Shown here one piece after another: positions 6,849-12,966 of a stretch of DNA of 13,931 nt. The position numbers were made by a program, and so were the translations under genes. The stretch comes from Dehalococcoidia bacterium (GTDB lineage: Bacteria > Chloroflexota > Dehalococcoidia > Dehalococcoidales > UBA1222), in the NCBI GenBank assembly GCA_009776515.1, contig WRNP01000035.1, positions 1-13,931 of the forward strand, written 5' to 3'. The number at the start of each line of letters is the position of its first letter. The stretch's first letter is position 1. The notes beneath the pieces are model-generated. The model ran no database searches, was not told the DNA's origin, and worked only from the letters and a program-made list of their open reading frames with translations.

Positions 6849-7514
6849 TCAGCATCTGACAATCGGATGGCGAATAACGGTTTTCAGCTTTTCAGGAATG
6901 GTTTTACGAGGATCGCCCAAGTATATTTCATGGTGTTTTCGGTTGGTAGAGATGTCGTTTTTATATCCCATCTCCGCGATAAACTTATTTAAAACCTCTA
7001 TTGTCGCAGGCTCATCGTCATAACTGCCTACATGCATGATTTGGACGCACAGCCCTTCGGCAAGAGAAACAAGCCTCGCCAGTGACAAATCCAGTTCTGG
7101 TTTCTTTTTGCCCAAAGCTATTTTTGCTTCCTCGTAAACTTCTTGCACCGCAAATTCCGGTTGTCTTATCATGGAAGTCCAATGTAACCTGTCTTTGTCT
7201 TGAATGAAGCTCTCATCAAAATAGTTACCCTCCCCCCACCACAAACCCTCGAGCGGCGGGACAATATACTCGAAATAGTCCCTTGGTTGCGTTGCTCTCA
7301 TCTTGCTCATTTTTATGGAATAGGAAAGGGCATACACTAATCCTACAGCGTTCTTATATGCCTCACAGGTGTTTGGATTCCCCTTGCCATCTACCATGAT
7401 AAAAACCATCTTGGGCACATCAATTATATTCGGCTTCGCTGTTGGCAAATACAGATCTTTGTATTCTTTTTTAAAGTCAAACGCTCCAGCCAAAGTTTTA
7501 ATCCTTTCAATCAC
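6849..7514 (-). CDS. GyrI-like domain-containing protein
   Basis: The 221-residue protein covers a full GyrI-like small-molecule-binding fold of the free-standing type (COG4832). Visible marks are the opening FDFKKEYKDLY (12-22), VDGKGNPNT (41-49), YIVPPLEGLWW (83-93) and the closing RKHHEIYLGDPRK (192-204). There is no DNA-binding domain. Relatives bind or hydrolyse small hydrophobic ligands, but the ligand here is unknown. The start is GTG at 7514, whose GTGA overlaps the recN stop (TGA, 7511-7513), so translation is probably coupled to recN. Coupling of a ligand-binding protein to a DNA-repair gene has no obvious explanation and may reflect only gene packing. The gene is AT-richer than recN. 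Confidence 0.87.
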   Translation of the reverse strand: MIERIKTLAGAFDFKKEYKDLYLPTAKPNIIDVPKMVFIMVDGKGNPNTCEAYKNAVGLVYALSYSIKMSKMRATQPRDYFEYIVPPLEGLWWGEGNYFDESFIQDKDRLHWTSMIRQPEFAVQEVYEEAKIALGKKKPELDLSLARLVSLAEGLCVQIMHVGSYDDEPATIEVLNKFIAEMGYKNDISTNRKHHEIYLGDPRKTIPEKLKTVIRHPIVRC

Positions 7515-9241
7515 AGGGGCTGTTTACCCACCCACTGCTGGGCATGTTCCCAAAGTTCTGCGGCCGCCCCAGCCGCAGGCTTGGTGGAGGTGCCGCCGCC
7601 CAGCATTGCGGCAAGCTCTTTCAGGCGCTCTGCGTCTTTTACCTCTCTTAGGCGGGTCACCGTGCGCAACCCAGACAACTCCTTCTGCACCATGTAATGT
7701 ACATCTCCATAGGCTGCAATCTGGGGCAAATGGGTCACACAGACAACCTGATGATGCCGAGCCAGCCGCCAGAGTTTCTGCCCCACTATTTCCCCACTCC
7801 GCCCACCAATGCCAATGTCTATTTCGTCAAAAACCAACACCGGCATCTGGTCCGCCTCGGCCAAAGCAACCTTGAGAGCCAAGGTAAAACGCGACAGTTC
7901 GCCCGTGGAGGCGATCTCGGAGAGGGGCTTCAAAGGCTCACCGGGGTTGGTGGCAACCATGAACTCCACTTCATCCACCCCTGTCCGGCTATAGGCATAG
8001 ATCCCATCGGCCAAAGGGATCCCGCCCGGATCCGGCCGATGGGTGAGTTTCACTTCAAATACCACTTGCCCCAGACCAAGTTCGCCCAATTCTTTCTTTG
8101 TGGCAATGGTCAGCTTATGTGCGGCCAGCGTGCGGCTCTGAGAGAGTTCGTCTCCCACCCGACCCATCTCGCCCCTCACCTCCCGTACCTGGGCTTCCAA
8201 AACCGACCGACTTTCACCACTGGAGGCGATTTCCGCCAGCTCTCCTTCTGCTTGAGCCAGATGAGCCAAAACGGTAGCCAGAGAACCGCCATATTTTTTC
8301 TTCAGGATGCGTATGGTATCCAGGCGGTTGTCGATCTCATCCAGCCGGTTCGGCTCGAATTCCAGTCTCTCTCCATAGCCCTGCACATCCCGCGCCAACT
8401 CCTGTATATTGATATAGGCATCTTCCAGAAGCGCCAGGGAGTCTTTGAGAGATGGGTCAATAGAGACCAGCCGCCGCAGGGCTTCGCGGGCTTGGTGCAA
8501 CCGAGAAAGCACCACGCCCTCCTCGCCAGTGAGCGCCTGGGAAGTCTCATAGGTTAGGGCTTTAAGCTTTTCGCTCGCCGCCAATACCTGGCGCTCCTGT
8601 ATGAGCGCTTCTTCCTCGCCGTCGCGAAGACAGGCGCGCCCAATCTCATCCACCTGGTAGCCTAGTATCTCCTCGCGATGTGCACGTTCCCGCTGGGCTT
8701 GTTCCAATACATTTAGCTCCCCGGAAAGGCGGTTAAGTTCAGAGAAAAGCCGGGCGAAGTGCTCTCGGGCAGGGAGGCTCCCTCCGTATGCGTCCAGATA
8801 ATCAAGATGATTCCGTCGATCGAAAAGCGCCAAGTGCTCGCTCTGGGCGTGAACATCGACGAGAAGCAACCCGGCCTCTCGCAAGGTGGTACGCGGCACG
8901 GCACTCCCGTTCAACCGGAAGACAGCGCGCCCTTGACGGCGAAACTCCCCGCTCACTACCAAGCCGCCATCATCTAGAGGCACCCCGCGTTCGTCCAGCA
9001 GCTGCGCAAGTGCCGGGAGGCTGCCCGATGCAAAACAAAAGACCCCCTCAATTCGAGCAAGGTCAGCACCATGTCTAATGGATGCCTCGTCCAGGCGCCC
9101 GTCCATAAGCGCCTTGAGGGATGAGGCCACCAGCGACTTACCCGCACCGGTCTCGCCGGTAATGATGTTCAGGCCGCTCTCAGGTGACCAGTCCAGCGCA
9201 TCAATGATACCCAGCGATCTAACTTTAAGCTCAGCCAGCAA
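7511..9241 (-). CDS. recN: DNA repair protein RecN
   Basis: The 576-residue SMC-like ATPase acts early in double-strand break repair, holding DNA ends and promoting RecA-dependent recombination. The Walker A motif GETGAGKS is at 29-36. A long coiled-coil region spans about 155-375. The ABC signature STGELSR is near 445-451, Walker B VLVFDEIDIGIGG at 468-480 and the switch region VTHLPQIAA near 502-510. Length and order are those of normal RecN and nothing is missing. The start is a rare TTG at 9241, supported by agggag six bases upstream. The next gene, the GyrI-like one, overlaps by four bases. The 230 bases between recN and the rnpB 3' end must hold its promoter, but no clear box was found there. 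No LexA or SOS box was recognised. Confidence 0.96.
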   Translation of the reverse strand: MLAELKVRSLGIIDALDWSPESGLNIITGETGAGKSLVASSLKALMDGRLDEASIRHGADLARIEGVFCFASGSLPALAQLLDERGVPLDDGGLVVSGEFRRQGRAVFRLNGSAVPRTTLREAGLLLVDVHAQSEHLALFDRRNHLDYLDAYGGSLPAREHFARLFSELNRLSGELNVLEQAQRERAHREEILGYQVDEIGRACLRDGEEEALIQERQVLAASEKLKALTYETSQALTGEEGVVLSRLHQAREALRRLVSIDPSLKDSLALLEDAYINIQELARDVQGYGERLEFEPNRLDEIDNRLDTIRILKKKYGGSLATVLAHLAQAEGELAEIASSGESRSVLEAQVREVRGEMGRVGDELSQSRTLAAHKLTIATKKELGELGLGQVVFEVKLTHRPDPGGIPLADGIYAYSRTGVDEVEFMVATNPGEPLKPLSEIASTGELSRFTLALKVALAEADQMPVLVFDEIDIGIGGRSGEIVGQKLWRLARHHQVVCVTHLPQIAAYGDVHYMVQKELSGLRTVTRLREVKDAERLKELAAMLGGGTSTKPAAGAAAELWEHAQQWVGKQPL

Positions 9242-9474
9242 CTGGGTCTCCCTGACTGAATGCCCTTACATTATTTGCCATGCTTATCACAAAACCAGGA
9301 CGGAAGAAAAACGGACAAAGGCTACGACTTAGTGAAGCCTCCTATCTAATACAAGTTTGCCCCACATGCGGATTGCACCTGCCCAGACGCACCCGAGGCA
9401 AGGCCACAGAGGTATCCACGGGTGTCATTGAGTCGCCTAAGCGCCAAGGCCGTCTCACTCTAGATATAAAGAGC

Positions 9475-9869
9475 CCAAGTAGACCTATAAGCCGAGTTCT
9501 GTACCTCGGCAAGCCGAGGCGGCGGCCATCTATCTAGGCCTGATGTTACCACCAGGCTCATGCGACCAACCCGGGGAATGGCCGGGCACCATTCAGAATT
9601 GCTCTGTTTCCCCCTATTTGATCTTGCTCCGGATGGGGTTTGCCTCAGCCGGCCGGTCACCCAGCGCGCTGGTGAGCTCTTACCTCGCCATTTCACCCTT
9701 ACCCTGACATACAAGGCGGTATGTTTCTGTGGCACTATGCCGTAGGGTCACCCCTCCTGGCCGTTAGCCAGCATCCATGCCCGGCGGAGCTCGGACTTTC
9801 CTCCCCAGCCAGCCCAGGGCCAGCAACCTGGCTCCGAGTTGGACCGGAGCGGCCGCCCGGTCTACTTGG
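9475..9869 (-). ncRNA. rnpB: RNase P RNA (type A), M1-like ribozyme
   Basis: On the minus strand the conserved core segments appear in order. GAGGAAAGTCCGAGCTCC comes near the 5' part, AAACCCCATCCGGAGCAAGA and CAAATAGG in the middle, AGATAGATGGCCGCC next, and ACAGAACTCGGCTTATAGG near the 3' end. The ends were set by helix P1, in which ccaagtagacc (5') and ggtctacttgg (3') pair over 11 perfect bases, giving about 395 nt, normal for type A. The RNA is the catalytic part of RNase P and matures tRNA 5' ends. A promoter with the right spacing lies just upstream. Several short open frames across this stretch are shadows. Confidence 0.96.
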
Positions 9870-9876
9870 TAGCTAC

Positions 9877-9905
9877 ATTTTACCGCATATTATGTCAGCG
9901 GTAAA
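9877..9905 (-). promoter_or_regulatory. rnpB promoter overlapped by an inverted repeat
   Basis: On the minus strand TTTACC (9900-9905) and TAAAAT (9877-9882) are separated by 17 bases. This predicts a start near 9869-9870, exactly at the 5' side of RNase P helix P1. The two boxes form part of an 8-base inverted repeat, tttaccgc (9879-9886) and gcggtaaa (9898-9905). That is either a coincidence of box sequences or a binding site for a dimeric regulator. Confidence 0.6.
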
Positions 9906-10149
9906 TGCCATACACCTCGCCAAGCCTATTGATAAACGTGGGCCTATTGTCGAGCAATCCCCATTTTCACATTGCACGTGGCACGTTAACACCATGCGTA
10001 CAATCTGGCTTCGCCGCTTCGCCCAAACGCCTCTTGCATAGCAGATACGCTGGTAACAACTCGCTTACCACGGATCATGTCGTCATTGCCAAGATTTCCA
10101 AGGCGTTCATGACTTCAGGCAAACCCCCGATTTCACTCCAAGGGTATCG
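9906..10149. other. Intergenic stretch without recognisable gene
   Basis: Between the rnpB promoter and the toxin relic I find no ORF with family resemblance, no tRNA and no strong hairpin. Open frames here (for example 9905-10198 +) have no codon pattern, Shine-Dalgarno or recognised motif. It may be eroded DNA on the downstream side of the dead toxin gene. Confidence 0.5.
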
Positions 10150-10426
10150 TTATTCAATTAAATCGGCATGCGATCCGGTTCTGACAAGGAGCAGCTGATA
10201 GTCACCGCCGCCAAGTGTTTCATAGCCATAAATCAATAGCCAATCTGGTTCGACATGGCATTCTCAATATCCCCGGCAATTTCCCTGAAGCGGATGATCT
10301 CGCTAGTGATCTGAATACAAATTAGGTGCAGCTAAATTCCTCAACCTTATGGTCTAATGCGCCAATATCTTTTCCTTGCCTCGTTATTGACAATCCAATC
10401 ATCTCTTCGGATTGAGTATATCCAAG
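10150..10426 (-). pseudogene. Decayed YafQ-type (RelE/ParE superfamily) toxin gene
   Basis: On the minus strand the C-terminal part reads RDHPLQGNCRGY, a stop, then ECHVEPDWLLIYGYE and LLLVRTGSHADLIE, ending at TAA (10150-10152). This is the conserved core of YafQ mRNA endonucleases, normally 'RDHPL.G..GYRECHIEPDWLLIY' followed by 'LLRTGSHSDLF'. The stop at 10264-10266 (TGA) stands where arginine (CGA) is expected, so one C-to-T change explains it. Another stop is at 10303-10305. The N-terminal part is in another frame and reads YTQ (from about 10420), RQGKDIGALDHKVEEF, like the family's 'YT..F..DL....KRGKDI..L..V'. At least one frameshift and two stops show the gene is dead. No intact antitoxin gene was recognised upstream. 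Active toxins of this type cut mRNA at the ribosome. Confidence 0.85.
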
Positions 10427-10600
10427 ACAGTCCACACACACTAATGCACTGTAGCTATATATGCTGTTTCGCAGTAAAGTACTCAAACGAATCATTGAGG
10501 CCGTACATCACGAGCGATTCTACGACCCTCTGTCTCGAGCAAAAAACGTATCGCTCATACCAAGTGATAGAAGCCTAGAATCGTCAAGGCACCCCAGACG
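10427..10600. other. Intergenic stretch, possible antitoxin remains but nothing recognised
   Basis: A RelB/DinJ-type antitoxin gene would be expected here on the minus strand, just upstream of the dead toxin. No frame shows a convincing ribbon-helix-helix sequence. A short stretch reading IRLSTLLRNSI recalls the antitoxin helix only faintly and is not sufficient evidence. Confidence 0.3.
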
Positions 10601-10629
10601 TTGCACCCGGAAACCATCCGTTATAAAAT
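10601..10629 (+). promoter_or_regulatory. Promoter of the zinc ribbon gene, positioned for a leaderless mRNA
   Basis: TTGCAC (10601-10606), a 17-base spacer and TAAAAT (10624-10629) form a good sigma-70-type promoter. The expected start of transcription, about seven bases downstream, falls on the GTG start codon at 10635. There is no Shine-Dalgarno between them. The -10 box is identical to the predicted rnpB one. Confidence 0.6.
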
Positions 10630-10634
10630 GAGCT

Positions 10635-11327
10635 GTGGGTGTAAGACAGCTCTATGACCTTCAATGCCTGGAACAGAACATCGCCAGCGGTGAGGAAGCG
10701 CTAGCCAAAGCACAAGCTCAGTTGGGCGAGAACCAAATTCTCAAGCAAGCCAAGGTCAATTTCGCTAAGGCCGAGGCTGGCCTCGCCGCCATCAGGGCTG
10801 AGCAGAAGACTGCCGAATACGCCGTGGCCGATCTCGTAGCCAAAATGACCGTGACCAATGAGTCTCTTTACAGCGGGCGCATCCAGAACCCCAAAGAGCT
10901 CCAAAACCTCCAGCAAGAACTCGCAACCTGGCAGGCGCAGCGGAACCAACTGGAGGAAAAAAGCCTCACACTCATGGAAATGGCCGAACGAGAAGAAGCT
11001 AAAGTGCGTCGCTGGCACGAGGACCTTGTAGCAACAGAGACCCAATGGCAAGAGGAACAGGCAACACTTATCAATAAAATCAAGTCATCCGAGCAAGCAC
11101 TTGAGGCACTCAAGCTTAAACGTGCTTGCATGACGAAAGAGATACCATCAGACGATCTTGCCCTTTACGACCAGCTCAGAAAAACGCGCGGCTGGGCCGT
11201 AGCGCGACTTGAGCAGGGGAGTTGTGGGCACTGCCGCTTGGGCTTGTCCACGGCCTCGGTTCAGCGGGCGCGTAGCGGGCAGACAGTGACCTGTCCAAGT
11301 TGCGGACGACTGCTTTTCTACGAGTAG
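10635..11327 (+). CDS. Coiled-coil C4-type zinc ribbon protein (zf-RING_7/DUF164, COG1579 family)
   Basis: The 230-residue protein is almost wholly coiled coil (about 5-165), with the family mark SGRIQNPKELQNLQQEL at 80-96. It ends in a zinc ribbon whose ligands C197, C200, C220 and C223 are all present (CGHC and CPSC). Length and layout match the COG1579 family. Some chlamydial relatives are said to bind RNA or ribosomes, but the general function is unsettled. The GTG at 10635 is chosen because it starts the conserved helix and lies right after the -10 box. The ATG at 10628 is out of frame. Together with rnpB and RNase HI nearby it suggests RNA metabolism. In Actinobacteria a similar protein is often encoded next to RNase HI, from memory. 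Confidence 0.88.
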   Translation: MGVRQLYDLQCLEQNIASGEEALAKAQAQLGENQILKQAKVNFAKAEAGLAAIRAEQKTAEYAVADLVAKMTVTNESLYSGRIQNPKELQNLQQELATWQAQRNQLEEKSLTLMEMAEREEAKVRRWHEDLVATETQWQEEQATLINKIKSSEQALEALKLKRACMTKEIPSDDLALYDQLRKTRGWAVARLEQGSCGHCRLGLSTASVQRARSGQTVTCPSCGRLLFYE

Positions 11328-11420
11328 CCCTGCCCGCACTTGAACAAAAAGCTACATCATTTCCAGATTACGACGATGCGTTATCCGGAGCGTATTGCCT
11401 CAAATAAAACAATATAGAAA

Positions 11421-11456
11421 ATGGAATGGAGAACCAAAAGGCACCCTCCTTTCCAT
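11421..11456. terminator. Imperfect hairpin between convergent genes
   Basis: The arms atggaatggag (11421-11431) and ctcctttccat (11446-11456) pair with a single mismatch around a 14-base loop. It lies between the ends of two convergent genes (stops at 11327 and 11480) and may terminate both. No long T run follows on either strand, so strength is uncertain. Confidence 0.4.
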
Positions 11457-11479
11457 GTTATCTGTGAACGGTGAAATAA

Positions 11480-12007
11480 TCAGCTGAACCAGGTATTCGA
11501 TTGCTCAAGAAAAGCATCCGCCTCCTGCCGATCGTTCGCTGGAGCGCATATCACTTGTCCGGAATCGCAACTCCAGTGCATAGTATTCTCATCAAATGGC
11601 TCCATTATGCGAATTAGGAATCCTTCTCCGTTTGTTGCGCATGCTATTGATCCAAGGATTGTCGGCGGAATCATCTGGGCATCTATGTAATTCAAAAGTG
11701 AGAAGCCAAAATTCTTTGGATCCATCATAATTAGTGCCTGATGATCAAACGTGCAGTCATATCCCTCAATCGAAAAAAGTCCAACATAACGACTAACATC
11801 ATTTTTGAAAAGGAAATATTTATATGTTCCTTTTATCGTGATTTCTATTACCTCATAACCACCAGTATTGTCGTTAATTCTAAATCGTACTCCCGTAATC
11901 ACGGTGTCAACATTCTTTGAAATCGGGTTAAACCAGAAAAATGATATTGCAAATGTTGCAATCACTACTACAATTGCCGCTATTTTCAATATGGCTCTTT
12001 TTCTCAT
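11480..12007 (-). CDS. Hypothetical membrane-anchored protein
   Basis: I do not recognise a family. The 175-residue product starts MRKRAILK, followed by a hydrophobic segment (about 8-26) that would act as a membrane anchor or signal anchor. There is no lipobox cysteine. The remaining part is a mixed strand-rich domain (VITGVRFRINDNTGGYEVIE, 36-55) with four cysteines (C79, C122, C146, C153) that would face outward and could form disulfides. No catalytic motif is visible. The ATG at 12007 has no good Shine-Dalgarno. The gene is much AT-richer than its neighbours, points against both of them, and interrupts the zinc ribbon and RNase HI genes, so it is probably acquired. Similar small anchored proteins are common in Bacillota. 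Confidence 0.7.
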   Translation of the reverse strand: MRKRAILKIAAIVVVIATFAISFFWFNPISKNVDTVITGVRFRINDNTGGYEVIEITIKGTYKYFLFKNDVSRYVGLFSIEGYDCTFDHQALIMMDPKNFGFSLLNYIDAQMIPPTILGSIACATNGEGFLIRIMEPFDENTMHWSCDSGQVICAPANDRQEADAFLEQSNTWFS

Positions 12008-12187
12008 ACGAAATTATGGCAACCCCCTTTACGTCACCAGCCCAGATAAAACTGGTTGAGTTTTACAGGCAACCGAATCTTTTGATCGGCATCGCTTGGC
12101 GCTATATTGTCTGTTGTCGGTATTCCAGACATCATTTTCCCACAATTTCGTAGTGCTTAGTCAATACTTGCGTTATACTGACAACGG

Positions 12188-12193
12188 TATAAT
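12188..12193 (+). promoter_or_regulatory. Possible -10 box of the RNase HI leader
   Basis: A perfect TATAAT stands at 12188-12193. The -35 region is poor (tacttg at the 17-base distance, or TTGCGT at a too-short 14). A transcript from here would begin near 12200 and carry a leader of about 275 bases before the RNase HI gene. Confidence 0.35.
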
Positions 12194-12207
12194 ATGGTGA
12201 TTGTATA

Positions 12208-12240
12208 CCTCACGCAACAAAAAGTAAAACACGCGTGAGG
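12208..12240 (+). other. Hairpin at the start of the RNase HI leader
   Basis: cctcacgc (12208-12215) and gcgtgagg (12233-12240) are perfect complements around a 17-base A-rich loop. The predicted transcription start (about 12200) is just before it, so it would lie at the extreme 5' end of the mRNA. A structure there commonly protects against decay or regulates the leader. Confidence 0.45.
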
Positions 12241-12359
12241 GAGGCTGCCGTATTTCGTCAATTTAAAATAGCACCAAAATGGATATTGAAGATCCAAAAT
12301 AGAGTTAGCACCCAAGGCGGCTCCTTTCGTAGCATTGTTCTTGGAGCTTAAGGAGAAAC

Positions 12360-12422
12360 ATGCAACACCTCCATTTCTTTAGGGGTGTTGCGACGTTCAC
12401 TGGAACCCAAGCAGATGGTTAA
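12360..12422 (+). CDS. Candidate 20-residue leader peptide
   Basis: An ATG at 12360 has an excellent Shine-Dalgarno, aaggag, four bases upstream. It opens a 20-codon frame (MQHLHFFRGVATFTGTQADG) ending at TAA 12420-12422. No known peptide was recognised. A strong hairpin, gcaacacctc (12362-12371) with ggggtgttgc (12382-12391), starts inside the initiation codon, so folding and translation of this frame exclude each other. Such an arrangement is typical of attenuator or leader peptides. The frame is rich in His and Phe near its start, but no amino-acid biosynthesis gene follows. Whether it is translated is not known. Confidence 0.4.
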   Translation: MQHLHFFRGVATFTGTQADG

Positions 12423-12437
12423 ACAGAGGAGGAGGAG

Positions 12438-12476
12438 TTGACTTATAGCTTCCACTTTATTACAGTTGACCAATAA
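12438..12476 (+). CDS. Candidate 12-residue coupling ORF in front of RNase HI
   Basis: A TTG at 12438 follows a strong purine run, gaggaggagg, about five bases away. It opens a 12-codon frame (MTYSFHFITVDQ if TTG is read as Met). Its TAA (12474-12476) shares the A with the ATG of RNase HI (TAATG). The RNase HI start itself has no Shine-Dalgarno, so ribosomes could reach it by termination-reinitiation from this short frame. No homologue was recognised; the case rests on geometry alone. Confidence 0.4.
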   Translation: MTYSFHFITVDQ

Positions 12477-12934
12477 TGCCTGAGAGCGTCATCATCTATA
12501 CTGACGGGGGTTGCCGATACAACCCCGGGCCAGCTGCCATCGGCGTGCTTGTCCAAGACACCTCTGGGACCAAGCTTGCCGCCATCTCCCGCTACTTAGG
12601 CCATGGTACCAACAATCAGGCCGAATATCACGCCGTCATCGCCGGACTGGAAAAAGCACTTTCCCTTGGAGCAAGCCGCGTTGAAGTAAGAGCTGACTCA
12701 TTGCTAATCGTAGAGCAACTTAACGGACGATATAAGGTGAAAAATGCCGTCCTAAGACCCCTTTTCCTGAAAGCGCAAAATCTGAGTCAACGCTTCCAGA
12801 GCTTCAGCGTCAAACACATACCTCGCGAGATGAACAACGAAGCCGACCGACTGGCAAACCAGGCCCTTGATGCCCATACGGCAGAAAGGTCAGGTCCCGG
12901 TCTTAACGCCTGCCAGGCCACTCTGGATCTTTAG
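12476..12934 (+). CDS. Ribonuclease HI family protein
   Basis: The 152-residue protein has the RNase H fold with all four metal-binding acids: D10 in YTDGGC, E50 in NNQAEY, D74 in RADS and D124 in NEADRLAN. It lacks the basic protrusion of E. coli RNase HI and so resembles the shorter RnhA-like/YpdQ group found in many bacteria and archaea. These enzymes cut the RNA strand of RNA-DNA hybrids, for example at R-loops and primers. Activity here is inferred from the intact site. The ATG at 12476 has no Shine-Dalgarno and overlaps the stop of a short upstream frame (TAATG). LysE follows after 32 bases but has its own -10 box. The zinc ribbon gene lies upstream beyond an AT-rich orphan. Confidence 0.9.
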   Translation: MPESVIIYTDGGCRYNPGPAAIGVLVQDTSGTKLAAISRYLGHGTNNQAEYHAVIAGLEKALSLGASRVEVRADSLLIVEQLNGRYKVKNAVLRPLFLKAQNLSQRFQSFSVKHIPREMNNEADRLANQALDAHTAERSGPGLNACQATLDL

Positions 12935-12952
12935 GATACTTGCCGCCTCTGT

Positions 12953-12958
12953 TATAAT
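12953..12958 (+). promoter_or_regulatory. -10 box of the LysE-family gene, positioned for a leaderless mRNA
   Basis: A perfect TATAAT at 12953-12958 lies eight bases before the ATG at 12967, so transcription should begin at or next to the start codon. The -35 region (TTTAGG, 12930-12935, 17 bases upstream) is weak and overlaps the RNase HI stop codon. No Shine-Dalgarno precedes the ATG. Confidence 0.5.
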
Positions 12959-12966
12959 GCCTAGCC

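Noticed and set aside
7697..8557. 286-codon open frame on the plus strand
   Set aside because: It lies wholly antisense to recN, which has every family motif. Its translation has no recognisable domain, and such frames are common opposite GC-rich coding DNA.
9280..9537. 85-codon plus-strand frame with a CPTCG motif
   Set aside because: It has only one cysteine pair, and its last third runs into the 3' end of rnpB. It has no Shine-Dalgarno, and the similarity to small ribosomal zinc proteins is superficial.
10150..10426. UGA read as an amino acid in the toxin gene
   Set aside because: A second stop (TAG) and a frameshift are also present, so recoding of a single UGA would not rescue the gene; other genes here use TGA as a normal stop.
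10427..10600. Possible antitoxin gene for the YafQ relic
   Set aside because: No frame shows a convincing RelB/DinJ ribbon-helix-helix. The faint likeness in one short helix is within chance.
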